From Superficieibacter sp. HKU1 (lineage in GTDB: Bacteria > Pseudomonadota > Gammaproteobacteria > Enterobacterales > Enterobacteriaceae), in the NCBI RefSeq assembly GCF_029319185.1, contig NZ_CP119754.1, positions 1,302,001 to 1,366,000 on the forward strand: a stretch of DNA of 64,000 nucleotides, read 5' to 3'. Both the position numbers and the translations under genes were made by a program. Positions 54,957 to 63,937 of this stretch are shown piece by piece. The notes beneath the pieces are model-generated. The model made no database searches. It was not told the origin of the DNA and saw only the letters and a program-made list of their open reading frames with translations. Position 1 is the first letter of the stretch, and each line of letters starts with the position of its first letter.

Positions 54957-56024
54957 TTACGCCAGTTTCCCCTGTGCCCAGGTCAACCCGCTGGCATACT
55001 CTGGCGGTAATAGCGGCATCAACGCTTCCAGGGTAGCGCTGAGGCGATCCGTATCGCTATCATTAAGATTAAGATGCCCTACCTTACGGCCCGGGCGCAC
55101 CTCTTTGTCGTACCAGTGCAGATGGACCAGCGGCAGCTTCAGCCAGGCGTAATTCAGATCGGTGCCAATCAAATTCACCATCACCGACGGACTATTAATC
55201 ACCGGCTGCGGTAGCGGCAGATCGGTGATCGCCCGTAAGTGCAGTTCGAACTGACTGATGGACGCGCCGTTCTGCGTCCAGTGGCCGCTGTTGTGCACGC
55301 GCGGAGCCAGTTCGTTGATCAGCAACCCGCCTGGCGTAACAAAACATTCCATCGCCATCACGCCGACATAATTCAGTTCGTGAAGGATGGCGGAAAGCAT
55401 GGTTTCCGCCTGCGCCTGCTGCTCAGCATTCGCGCGGGGAAACGCCACGCTGGTGCGTAAAATACCGTCCTGATGCAGGTTATGCGTCAGCGGATAAAAC
55501 ACCGTGGCCCCGTCGTGCCCGCGGGCGCCGACCAGCGACACTTCGCCGCTAAAGTTAATGCCCTGCTCAACGATGCATTCGCCGTAGCAATCATCCGGTA
55601 ACTGTGCCGTCTCTGCCGCGCGTAAACGCCACTGCCCGCGCCCATCATAACCGCCGACCCGGCGCTTAACGATTGCCAGCTCGCCGAGACGGGCAAAAAC
55701 CTCCGGCCATTCGTCGCGATTCGCCAGCAGCTGCCACGGCGCGGTCGCCAGACCAAGTTTATCGAACAGCTGTTTTTGCGTCAGGCGGTCGGCGATAACC
55801 GGAAACACGTCGCGATTCACAAACGCCGGATGACGCGCCAGTTCGCGGGTCAGGGCGGTCTCCGGCCAGCGTTCGATTTCAGCGGTGATCACGCTTTGCG
55901 CGAACGGCACCGCCTCCGGCTCGGCATCCAGCCCGACCGGCCATACCGCGATGCCCAGCGGCTCACCGGCCTGACGCAGCATGCGGCCAAGCTGACCGTT
56001 GCCCAGAATACAAACCTGCTTCAT
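54957..56024 (-). CDS. purK: 5-(carboxyamino)imidazole ribonucleotide synthase PurK
   Basis: ATP-grasp enzyme of de novo purine synthesis making N5-CAIR from AIR and bicarbonate. 355 residues, as in E. coli, with ILGNGQLGRML at the N-terminus, VKRRVGGYDGRGQ (glycine-rich loop) and NELAPRVHNSGHWT near the C-terminus. Its start overlaps the purE stop by four bases (ATGA). Confidence 0.97.
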   Translation of the reverse strand: MKQVCILGNGQLGRMLRQAGEPLGIAVWPVGLDAEPEAVPFAQSVITAEIERWPETALTRELARHPAFVNRDVFPVIADRLTQKQLFDKLGLATAPWQLLANRDEWPEVFARLGELAIVKRRVGGYDGRGQWRLRAAETAQLPDDCYGECIVEQGINFSGEVSLVGARGHDGATVFYPLTHNLHQDGILRTSVAFPRANAEQQAQAETMLSAILHELNYVGVMAMECFVTPGGLLINELAPRVHNSGHWTQNGASISQFELHLRAITDLPLPQPVINSPSVMVNLIGTDLNYAWLKLPLVHLHWYDKEVRPGRKVGHLNLNDSDTDRLSATLEALMPLLPPEYASGLTWAQGKLA

Positions 56025-56530
56025 GCCGCACCCCGCGGGTCCGGATTCTCCAGCACCTCGTCGGTCTGCGCCTTACGCCACTCGACCAGACGCTGATGCA
56101 GTTCGGCATCATGCTGCGCAAGAATTTGCGCCGCCAGCAGAGCCGCATTCGCTGCGCCTGCTTTACCAATCGCCAGCGTACCCACCGGAATGCCGCGCGG
56201 CATCTGGACAATCGAGTAGAGGCTGTCGACGCCGCTTAATGCCGCGCTCTGTACCGGCACACCCAGCACCGGCACCAGCGTTTTTGCCGCGATCATCCCC
56301 GGCAGGTGCGCCGCACCGCCCGCGCCCGCAATAATCACCTGATAGCCGTTCTCCTCTGCGCTTTCGGCAAAGCTAAACAGCTTATCGGGGGTGCGGTGGG
56401 CGGAGACAACTTCAACATGGTGCGGGACATTGAGCATTTCGAAGATTTCGGCGGCGAACTGCATGGTAGCCCAGTCGCTTTTGGACCCCATCACGATGGC
56501 GACACGCGCCGGGTTATTGCGGGAAGACAT
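56021..56530 (-). CDS. purE: N5-CAIR mutase PurE
   Basis: Converts N5-CAIR to CAIR. Start set at MSSRNNPARV (56530), giving 169 residues as in E. coli. The MGSKSDWATM and VVSAHRTPD motifs (catalytic His) and AGAGGAAHLPGM are present. First gene of purEK; the PurR operator lies about 70 bp upstream. Confidence 0.97.
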   Translation of the reverse strand: MSSRNNPARVAIVMGSKSDWATMQFAAEIFEMLNVPHHVEVVSAHRTPDKLFSFAESAEENGYQVIIAGAGGAAHLPGMIAAKTLVPVLGVPVQSAALSGVDSLYSIVQMPRGIPVGTLAIGKAGAANAALLAAQILAQHDAELHQRLVEWRKAQTDEVLENPDPRGAA

Positions 56531-56601
56531 GCGTCTGAAAACTCCTGTGGGTGTGCTGCACAGACTGCTAAGGCCACAAAGAATAGCATGGAAAAACGGC
56601 A

Positions 56602-56617
56602 AGGAAAACGGTTGCGT
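56602..56617 (-). promoter_or_regulatory. PurR operator of purEK
   Basis: On the minus strand ACGCAACCGTTTTCCT agrees with the PurR consensus ACGCAAACGTTTNCNT at nearly all positions. It lies between purE and the stop codon of the inserted membrane-protein gene. Confidence 0.85.
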
Positions 56618-56646
56618 CGTGATGGCAAGGCGTATCGTTATGGATG

Positions 56647-57486
56647 TCAGCCTGCACCAGACAAGTATATTGTATCGCTTACTTCAGCTATCCCTGCTTT
56701 CTCACGCATCGCCGTCATGACGGTAAGAAAGTCTTCCTCGGTTATTTCATTTCCCTGTTCAATAATTATTGAATAATCATCGAAGCCTATTTTAAATCGT
56801 TTGTCAGGCAGAATGTGCAAGGTCAACTCAAGTTCTTTGTAAAGAAGAACGTTAAAGTGGCGAGGGGTAACAGAAAAAGAGTCCGCGTGGAAGAAACTAT
56901 CGGTGAGCGGAATACTATAGGTATCAGAAAAGAATGTTGGTGTGATGATGAGTTTTCCAGAATCAAATCCAAGCGATATTTTATTACGCAAGCGAATTAT
57001 ATTCACCAAAATAATAAATCCAATGGGCGCAGCGAAAAACCCGAGGATACTGGTGGGCGTGAAAAAATTGACCACGCCAAAACTGAAGAGGGTACAACCA
57101 CCGATGAACGGTGTTTTCGTGGCATAGCAACACTGGGTGGTAACCTGCGGGCTACTGGCCGAACCTTTCCACTCCGTCAGGTTACGGAAACGCAGCTGCG
57201 CGTTTCTGCGCAGGAGTCCGTATAGCATTAGCGTGCTAAAAGGCAACATCACAATACCTGCAATCAGGAGTACCACAAAGGAGGTTTTGCGAAAGCGGGG
57301 CATCGCTGCTACCGCAACGAGCGATGTGATAAAAACAGTGTTTAAAAGGTAGCTGAATAAAACAAGTAGATAAAATGATGAGCCATAGTAGGCGTAAACA
57401 GGATAGTAATTGGCGGCAATATAAACGATAAAAACAAAAATAGCGCAAATAAGATAACCAAGTGTAAACGCTGAATTCTCTCGCAC
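56647..57486 (-). CDS. Unrecognised inner-membrane protein
   Basis: A 279-residue protein I do not recognise. Three hydrophobic helices lie in the first 90 residues (about 9-29, 37-62 and 68-90), two more near 130-165, and a soluble, mostly beta C-terminal domain follows (about 170-279). It starts with GTG (complement of 57484-57486) behind a strong AAGGAGG at seven-base spacing. It is AT-richer than its neighbours. It sits between lpxH and purE, where K-12 has no gene, just upstream of the PurR operator. Function unknown. Confidence 0.75.
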   Translation of the reverse strand: MRENSAFTLGYLICAIFVFIVYIAANYYPVYAYYGSSFYLLVLFSYLLNTVFITSLVAVAAMPRFRKTSFVVLLIAGIVMLPFSTLMLYGLLRRNAQLRFRNLTEWKGSASSPQVTTQCCYATKTPFIGGCTLFSFGVVNFFTPTSILGFFAAPIGFIILVNIIRLRNKISLGFDSGKLIITPTFFSDTYSIPLTDSFFHADSFSVTPRHFNVLLYKELELTLHILPDKRFKIGFDDYSIIIEQGNEITEEDFLTVMTAMREKAGIAEVSDTIYLSGAG

Positions 57487-57602
57487 GATCGCACCTCCTT
57501 ATGCAATAAGTAAAAGCATACGCTTTTCATACGACGAGCGAAAGCGATAATAGAGAGAGACTTTTTCTATTACATCGTAATAAGCCGATTTTAAAAGCGA
57601 GA

Positions 57603-58328
57603 TTAGCTAAAAGGGAAGTGGATTAACTCAACGCCCTCCGGCGTCACTTTTACCATCGATCCTTCACAGTGCCAGGCACCTAACACCACGCGACACGCAG
57701 GCTCATCATTCGCCGTAAGGTGATGAACGGCGGGGCGATGCGTATGACCGTGGATCATCCACTGTACGCGATGGCGTTCCATCGCCTTGACCACCGCCTG
57801 CGGATTAACGTCCATGATCTCCAGCGATTTGGTGGAGTTTGCCGCCTTGCTGTTGGCGCGCATTTTCGCGGCGATCCGCTGGCGCACAAACAGAGGAAGG
57901 GCCAGAAACAGTTTTTGCAGCCAGGGCTGGTGAACTTTGGCCCGAAACGCCAGATAGCCCGCGTCGTCGGTACACAGCGTGTCGCCGTGCAGGATCAACA
58001 CCTTGCGGCCATACAGATTGAGGACTTTTTCTTCCGCCAGCAGGATCATGCCGCTTTCGCGGGCAAAGCGCTTGCCGAGCAGGAAATCGCGGTTGCCGTG
58101 AATGAAATAGCAGGGTACGCCGGAATCAACCAGTGGTTTGATCGCCGCGGCGATTTCGCGATGCAGCGGCACCGGGTCGTCATCGCCAATCCACGCTTCA
58201 AACAGATCGCCGAGAATATAAAGCGCGTCGGCTTCGCGGGCATCACCTGCTAAAAAACGCAGAAAACCGGCGGTGATCGCCGGTTCTTCGGTACATAAGT
58301 GCAGATCTGCGATAAAAAGTGTTGCCAC
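57603..58328 (-). CDS. lpxH: UDP-2,3-diacylglucosamine pyrophosphatase LpxH
   Basis: Peripheral inner-membrane step of lipid A synthesis, giving lipid X. A metallophosphoesterase: ADLHL, LGDLFEAWIGDDD, HGNRDFLLG, LILHGDTLC and IHGHTHRPA. The start was set at GTG 58328 (MATLFIADLHL), as in E. coli; a TTG one codon earlier also fits. It follows ppiB by three bases, so the two are coupled. Confidence 0.95.
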   Translation of the reverse strand: MATLFIADLHLCTEEPAITAGFLRFLAGDAREADALYILGDLFEAWIGDDDPVPLHREIAAAIKPLVDSGVPCYFIHGNRDFLLGKRFARESGMILLAEEKVLNLYGRKVLILHGDTLCTDDAGYLAFRAKVHQPWLQKLFLALPLFVRQRIAAKMRANSKAANSTKSLEIMDVNPQAVVKAMERHRVQWMIHGHTHRPAVHHLTANDEPACRVVLGAWHCEGSMVKVTPEGVELIHFPFS

Positions 58329-58331
58329 CAA

Positions 58332-58826
58332 TTACTCGCTAACGTCCACGCTTTCAATGATCACGTCTTCTTTCGGCACGTCCTGATGCATACCGCTGCG
58401 GCCAGTGGAGACGCCTTTGATTTTCTCAACCACGTCCATGCCTTCAACCACTTCAGCAAAGACACAGTAGCCCCAGCCCTGCAGGCTTTCGCCGGAGAAG
58501 TTCAGGAAGTCGTTATCCGCGACGTTAATAAAGAACTGAGCCGTTGCAGAGTGCGGAGCCTGAGTACGGGCCATCGCCAGCGTGCCACGGGTGTTTTTCA
58601 GACCGTTGTTGGCTTCGTTTTTGATCGCTTCTTTGGTTTCTTTCTGACGCATACCAGGTTCAAAACCGCCACCCTGAATCATAAAACCGTTGATTACACG
58701 GTGGAAAATGGTGTTGTTATAGAAACCTTCGCGGCAGTAGTCCAGGAAATTTTTAACTGTTTCAGGCGCTTTGTCATCAAAGGTTTTGATTACGATATCG
58801 CCGTGATTAGTGTGGAATGTAACCAT
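58332..58826 (-). CDS. ppiB: Cytosolic peptidyl-prolyl isomerase B
   Basis: A 164-residue cyclophilin. The catalytic Arg is in FHRVINGFMIQGG, with the AMART...SATAQFFIN strand and FAEVVEGMDVV. It lies upstream of lpxH in the same operon and is divergent from cysS. Confidence 0.97.
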   Translation of the reverse strand: MVTFHTNHGDIVIKTFDDKAPETVKNFLDYCREGFYNNTIFHRVINGFMIQGGGFEPGMRQKETKEAIKNEANNGLKNTRGTLAMARTQAPHSATAQFFINVADNDFLNFSGESLQGWGYCVFAEVVEGMDVVEKIKGVSTGRSGMHQDVPKEDVIIESVDVSE

Positions 58827-59002
58827 TTTTGCATCCTGTTCCGTTATAGTAGTGCGTTGACCCGACAGCGGGTCACAGCCAGAGGCATGTTATAGCATAA
58901 GCGAGGGGTTCGATCATCCCGCAAAGTGTGCTGCTTCATCGCCAAATTATAGGTATCATACGGCCTTTACGATCCATACACGTCTACTACATGGAATCTT
59001 CG

Positions 59003-60388
59003 ATGTTAAAAATTTTTAATACTCTGACGCGCCAAAAAGAGGAATTTAAACCTATTCATGCCGGGGAAGTGGGCATGTACGTGTGTGGTATCACCGTTTA
59101 CGATCTCTGTCACATCGGCCATGGACGTACGTTTGTCGCTTTCGACGTGGTCGCACGCTATCTGCGTTTTTTAGGTTTTAAGCTGAAATACGTGCGTAAC
59201 ATCACCGATATTGACGACAAAATCATCAAACGCGCTAATGAAAACGGCGAGAGTTTTGTCGCGCTCGTTGACCGGATGGTGAAGGAAATGCACACCGATT
59301 TCGACGCGCTGAATATCCTGCGCCCGGACAGCGAACCGCGCGCCACCCAGCATATTCACGAAATCATTGAAATCGTCGAGCGCCTGATCCAGCGCGGCCA
59401 CGCTTACGTGGCGGATAACGGCGACGTCATGTTCTCCGTCGAAACCGATGCGGATTACGGCAAGCTGTCGCGTCAGGATCTGGATCAGCTCCAGGCGGGC
59501 GCACGCGTTGAAATCGCTGACGTAAAGCGTAATCCGATGGACTTCGTGCTGTGGAAAATGTCCAAACCGGGTGAGCCAAGCTGGACCTCGCCGTGGGGCG
59601 AAGGGCGTCCGGGCTGGCACATCGAGTGCTCGGCGATGAACTGCAAGCAGCTGGGGTCGCATTTTGATATCCACGGCGGTGGGTCGGATCTGATGTTCCC
59701 GCATCATGAAAATGAAATCGCTCAGTCGACCTGCGCCCATGACGGCGAATACGTTAACTACTGGATGCACTCCGGGATGGTGATGGTTGACCGCGAGAAG
59801 ATGTCGAAATCGCTCGGCAACTTCTTTACCGTGCGCGACGTGCTGAAGTATTACGACGCCGAAACCGTGCGTTACTTCCTGATGTCCGGCCACTACCGTA
59901 GCCAGCTTAACTACAGCGAAGAGAACCTCAAGCAGGCGCGTTCGGCGCTGGAGCGCCTGTATACTGCGCTGCGCGGAACGGACGCATCGGTTGCCGCCGC
60001 AGGTGGCGAGGCGTTTGAAGCGCGCTTTGTCGAGGCGATGAACGACGATTTCAACACGCCGGAAGCCTACTCGGTGCTGTTTGATATGGCGCGCGATGTT
60101 AACCGTCTGAAAACGGAAGATGCTCAGGCCGCCAACGCCCTGGCTGCGCATCTGCGTAAGCTCTCCGCCGTGCTGGGCCTGCTTGAGCAGGATCCGGACG
60201 CTTTCCTGAAAAGCGGCGCGCAGGCTGACGATGGTGAAGTCGCGGAAATCGAAGCCCTGATTCAACAGCGTCTGGATGCCCGTAAAGCGAAAGACTGGGC
60301 GGCGGCAGATGCGGCGCGCGATCGCCTTAATGAGATGGGTATCGTGCTGGAAGACGGTCCGCAGGGAACCACTTGGCGTCGTAAATAA
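59003..60388 (+). CDS. cysS: Cysteinyl-tRNA synthetase
   Basis: Class I synthetase, 461 residues, starting at MLKIFNTLTR (59003). HIGH signature HIGHGR (about 37-42) and KMSKS (about 266-270) are present; zinc ligands CGIT..., CSAMNC and HHENE occur. An ORF extension to 58928 has no homology. It is divergent from ppiB. Confidence 0.97.
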   Translation: MLKIFNTLTRQKEEFKPIHAGEVGMYVCGITVYDLCHIGHGRTFVAFDVVARYLRFLGFKLKYVRNITDIDDKIIKRANENGESFVALVDRMVKEMHTDFDALNILRPDSEPRATQHIHEIIEIVERLIQRGHAYVADNGDVMFSVETDADYGKLSRQDLDQLQAGARVEIADVKRNPMDFVLWKMSKPGEPSWTSPWGEGRPGWHIECSAMNCKQLGSHFDIHGGGSDLMFPHHENEIAQSTCAHDGEYVNYWMHSGMVMVDREKMSKSLGNFFTVRDVLKYYDAETVRYFLMSGHYRSQLNYSEENLKQARSALERLYTALRGTDASVAAAGGEAFEARFVEAMNDDFNTPEAYSVLFDMARDVNRLKTEDAQAANALAAHLRKLSAVLGLLEQDPDAFLKSGAQADDGEVAEIEALIQQRLDARKAKDWAAADAARDRLNEMGIVLEDGPQGTTWRRK

Positions 60389-60400
60389 GTCCGGGGGACA

Positions 60401-60509
60401 CATGCCGGATGGCGACGCTGGCGCGTCTTATCCGGCCTACAAAAGTCAACACACCGCCTTCAGCGCACGAATACTGTAGGCCGGGTAAGGCGAAGCCGTC
60501 ACCCGGCAT
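60401..60509. repeat. REP pair after cysS
   Basis: Two inverted REP units, about 60401-60439 (GCCGGATGGCG / TTATCCGGCC) and about 60476-60509 (GTAGGCCGGGTAAGGCGAAG core), in the cysS-ybcI gap. Confidence 0.85.
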
Positions 60510-60544
60510 TTACACCGCAACAGGCAGGCTTACACCACCCCTCG

Positions 60545-61069
60545 TTACCGTCTGCGCCACCACCACAGCCCCCCTGCCAGCACCACACCCGGCAACCACA
60601 CCCACATCAACTCTGACACAATAACCTGATGTCCGTAAGGCGTGGTATAGCGTGACAGCGCGAACGGCGCGACCTTAATCACCTGCCACGGTGCGAAAAA
60701 GCGTTCATCTGACCACGGCCACAGCCAGCCGACGCCTTTACCGCCGGTAGTGACCGAATCCAGCAAGCTATGCGACAGCAGCGATACGGTGAGAAATAAC
60801 CAGCAGCGCACCAGTCCGGCCTTAAACCATCGTCGCCCGGCCAGCACGCAGAGCAGCGGCACCACAAAAGCAAAAAGCAGGGAATGGGTAAAGCCGCGGT
60901 GACCGAACACATTGCCGTAAGCAACGCCGAAGTGAAAAGAAAGGACATCTGCATCCGGCAGCATAGCGAGTACCACCCCGGCGAACAGCAGACGCGGCGG
61001 GATAATGCGTAACCCCAGTCCAGCGCCCAGACACAGAGGAACGGCGGCATGAGTAATGATGGTTGGCAT
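60545..61069 (-). CDS. ybcI: DUF457 inner-membrane hydrolase-like protein YbcI
   Basis: A 174-residue membrane protein (E. coli 173) with about four TM segments and the metal-binding-like DADVLSFHFG and HRGFTHSLLFAF motifs of the DUF457 (metal-dependent hydrolase) family. Convergent with cysS. In K-12 ybcJ follows directly; here the LacI/PTS pair intervenes. Confidence 0.92.
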   Translation of the reverse strand: MPTIITHAAVPLCLGAGLGLRIIPPRLLFAGVVLAMLPDADVLSFHFGVAYGNVFGHRGFTHSLLFAFVVPLLCVLAGRRWFKAGLVRCWLFLTVSLLSHSLLDSVTTGGKGVGWLWPWSDERFFAPWQVIKVAPFALSRYTTPYGHQVIVSELMWVWLPGVVLAGGLWWWRRR

Positions 61070-61159
61070 AACGGCTTATCCGCAACGTGATAATCTGCCC
61101 GTTATACGTCTGTCAGACGGAGATGTACAGGAGGCGCGCTGGACATCACTCTGAAAATC

Positions 61160-62176
61160 TCAGGCCGACTCGCGCACCACCAGTTGCCCGGAAAGCGTAA
61201 CGCGCTGATTAAGCAGCTCCGGCTCGTTGATTTTACGGATCATCAGCGTTGCGGCCTGGCGTCCCGACTCTTCGCTGGCAGAGGAAACATAGGTAAAGGA
61301 GGGCGAGGTCAGATTTACATGCAGCATATCTTCAAATCCCAGCAGCGCCACCTGCTGTGTCAGAAACACATCTTTACCTACCGTGCGTCCGACCTGATGA
61401 ATACCGTTTATACAACCGATAATGGCGTCCGGCGAATGGCAGAGCAGGGCAGTGATGGTGTTGTTATTTTCCAGTAAATGTCGGGTGGCATTACTGACGG
61501 CGCGGGTGTCTTCGCTACAGGCGGCAACCGCTTCATCGCGATACACCATCCCGCTTTGCGTCAATGCGCTGCGAAAACCCAATAGCCGTTGTTGGCGAAT
61601 GCGATCGTTCTCTTTGCCGCCAACATACGCGATGCTGCGATGCCCGCGCTCAATCAGGTAGCGCGTGGCGAGCGTGGCCGCCTGACGGTTGTCGCGCATC
61701 ACCAGATTGCACTCTTCCTCCAGTAGCGACTGCGACACCACCACCAGCGGCAGCGGACAATGGCGGATTTGCGAGGGCAGTTTTGCTGAAATCGTGTCAG
61801 ACGAGAGATAGATAACGCCCGCCACACCCTGTTGTTTAAAAGAGAGCAGACAGCGTTCCAGATGCTCGCCGTCGTTGAGCGGCTGACCGAGAAACACCAT
61901 AAACCCCTGCTTCTCCAGCTCCTGCACGATGCTGGCCATCACTTTGATCGAGTAGCTGTCGCTGAAGTCACGCAGAATAAGGCCGATCAGATTCGAGCGG
62001 TTTGCGCGCAGGTTGGCCGCCGCCACGTTATGCACGTAGCCCAGCTTGTTGATGGCGACGTGGACCTTTTCGATCGTCGCGCTGGAAATTTTCCCTTTCT
62101 GACGCAGCACCAGAGAAACGGTGGAAACAGAGACGCCTGCTTCTCGTGCGACATCAATAATACTGACCTTCTTCAA
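61160..62176 (-). CDS. LacI-family regulator, MalI-like
   Basis: A 338-residue repressor with the N-terminal helix-turn-helix (IDVAREAGVSVSTVSLVLRQ, about 6-25), hinge helix and periplasmic-binding-protein-like core. Overall layout resembles E. coli MalI. It follows the PTS gene by 60 bp on the same strand, so the two probably form one unit, with the palindromic operator upstream of the PTS gene as its likely site. Ligand unknown. Confidence 0.85.
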   Translation of the reverse strand: MKKVSIIDVAREAGVSVSTVSLVLRQKGKISSATIEKVHVAINKLGYVHNVAAANLRANRSNLIGLILRDFSDSYSIKVMASIVQELEKQGFMVFLGQPLNDGEHLERCLLSFKQQGVAGVIYLSSDTISAKLPSQIRHCPLPLVVVSQSLLEEECNLVMRDNRQAATLATRYLIERGHRSIAYVGGKENDRIRQQRLLGFRSALTQSGMVYRDEAVAACSEDTRAVSNATRHLLENNNTITALLCHSPDAIIGCINGIHQVGRTVGKDVFLTQQVALLGFEDMLHVNLTSPSFTYVSSASEESGRQAATLMIRKINEPELLNQRVTLSGQLVVRESA

Positions 62177-62236
62177 GTCTGCTCCCTGAAATCAGCTGCC
62201 AGGCCTCCTGAAACGGCTCAGGAGGCGAGGCTATCA

Positions 62237-63736
62237 TCATTTGCCCATCATCGACGACATCGTTTGTGCGATAAATTGCGCGCGAGCACCAAAAATAATC
62301 TGCACGCCCTTATCACCGACGTAGACCACACCGCGCGCGCCTATGCCGTTAAGCCCGTCTTTATCAACCATATCGCCTTTCGCCACTTCCAGGCGCAGGC
62401 GGGTAATACAGGCTCCGACAGAATTGATATTCTGCTCGCCGCCAATCAGACCGATAATTTCCGAGGCCAGCTCTTCGTCTGTTTTTGCGCTGGCATCCGC
62501 GGTGACTTCCGTACGTCCCGGCGTTTTAACATCAAAGCGGCGGATCACAAAGCGGAAGGTGAAGTAATAGATCAGCGCCATCGGCACCCCAACGATAATC
62601 GCATTGAGGAAGTTGGTCTGATAACCGTTAAACGAGGGCAGTATACCAAACGAGATGTAGTCGATAAGCCCGGCAGAGAACGATTTTGCGATGTGCGCAT
62701 GGAGTAAATACATGCACATATACGAAAGACCGGCCATGATGGCGTTAAACACATACAACACCGGCGCGACAAAAATAAAGGTAAATTCGACCGGCTCGGT
62801 GATCCCGGTCAAAAAGCAGGTTAAGCCCGCGGAGAACAGGATACCCGCCGCGATTTTTTTGTTGCGGGTATGCGCCTCCTGATACATCGCCAGACAGGCG
62901 GCGGGCAGGGCAAACAGCATCAGCGGGAACTCACCCTGCATAAATTTACCGGCGTTCTGATAAGAATCGCTGCTAAAGGATTTTACGCCATCTTCCAGCA
63001 TTTTGAACCAGATAGTCTGGTCGCCGTGGATCACCTGACCGGCCTGGGTCGTGTAATCGCCGAAGGAGTACCAGAACGATGGATACCAGATATGATGCAG
63101 ACCCAGCGGGATCAGCGCGCGCTCGACAAGCCCAAAAATAAAGGTCGACGCAGCCTGATTATCGCCGTTCACAATGACCGACAGGGCATCAATCCCCGCC
63201 TGGATATGCTGCCAGACATAAGGCAGCAGCAGGCCCATAAGAAACGACAAAAACGCGGTAGCGATGGCCACAAAACGCTTACCCGAGAAGAACCCGAGAA
63301 ACTCCGGCAGCTGCATGGTATGGAATTTGTTATAGCACCACGCCGCGAGGATCCCGCAGATCAGCCCGCCAAAGACGCCCATTTGCAGTGTCGGAATGCC
63401 GACGACCATCGCATATTTACCGCCCTGCGACGCCATTTCCGGCGTAATGGACAGCATGGTACTGATGGTGATGTTAGTAACGAAGACCGAGACTGCCGCT
63501 GACAACGCTGCGATACCCGATTCCGACGCCAGTCCCACGGCCGAACCAATAGCGAACAGCATGGGCAGGTTATCAAAAATGACCCCGCCCGCGTTCATCA
63601 TCAGCGGCAGATGGAACTTGTCCCCGAACGCCAGCAATAAGCCGGCCGCTGGCAACAGTGAAATTGGCAGCATTAATGCGCGACCAATCATAGAGAGCTT
63701 TGAAAGCGATTTTACAAACCCTGATATCAGACTCAT
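62237..63736 (-). CDS. Glucose-family PTS permease, IIC-IIB
   Basis: A 499-residue sugar phosphotransferase: IIC membrane domain (about 1-395) with the family GITEPVEFTF motif, then IIB (about 415-499) with phosphocysteine in VGACITRLRL (about Cys443). There is no IIA domain, so it must borrow one (for example Crr). Closest in layout to MalX and NagE/PtsG proteins. Start set at MSLISGFVKS (63736), with GGGGGAA upstream; a Met eight codons earlier is less likely. Sugar unknown. Confidence 0.88.
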   Translation of the reverse strand: MSLISGFVKSLSKLSMIGRALMLPISLLPAAGLLLAFGDKFHLPLMMNAGGVIFDNLPMLFAIGSAVGLASESGIAALSAAVSVFVTNITISTMLSITPEMASQGGKYAMVVGIPTLQMGVFGGLICGILAAWCYNKFHTMQLPEFLGFFSGKRFVAIATAFLSFLMGLLLPYVWQHIQAGIDALSVIVNGDNQAASTFIFGLVERALIPLGLHHIWYPSFWYSFGDYTTQAGQVIHGDQTIWFKMLEDGVKSFSSDSYQNAGKFMQGEFPLMLFALPAACLAMYQEAHTRNKKIAAGILFSAGLTCFLTGITEPVEFTFIFVAPVLYVFNAIMAGLSYMCMYLLHAHIAKSFSAGLIDYISFGILPSFNGYQTNFLNAIIVGVPMALIYYFTFRFVIRRFDVKTPGRTEVTADASAKTDEELASEIIGLIGGEQNINSVGACITRLRLEVAKGDMVDKDGLNGIGARGVVYVGDKGVQIIFGARAQFIAQTMSSMMGK

Positions 63737-63800
63737 GCTGACTTCCCCCGGTGTTGGCACCTTACGCGCCCGATCTTTTATTATGTGAGTATAACGTTTT

Positions 63801-63816
63801 AGTAGAACGTTCTACT
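63801..63816. promoter_or_regulatory. LacI-type operator upstream of the PTS gene
   Basis: A perfect 16-bp palindrome, AGTAGAACGTTCTACT, 65 bp upstream of the PTS start. A second AACGTT core lies at 63793-63798, 14 bp from the one in the palindrome. The E. coli MalI operator has the same length and central ACGT. A TGTGA half-site at 63822-63826 might be part of a CRP site, but its partner is weak. Confidence 0.7.
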
Positions 63817-63937
63817 TATCGTGTGAGATCGCAGTAAAACTGGCAACAGAAATTTCGTCGCCAGTCAGAGGAAATCGTAATTCTTTGAAGTGGATCGAAT
63901 AATGAGCCCTTATGACTCAGGGCTTTTAAGGAAAGGC

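Noticed and set aside
59171..60403. A 410-codon open frame opposite cysS
   Set aside because: Same reason: shadow of cysS with no independent start signals.
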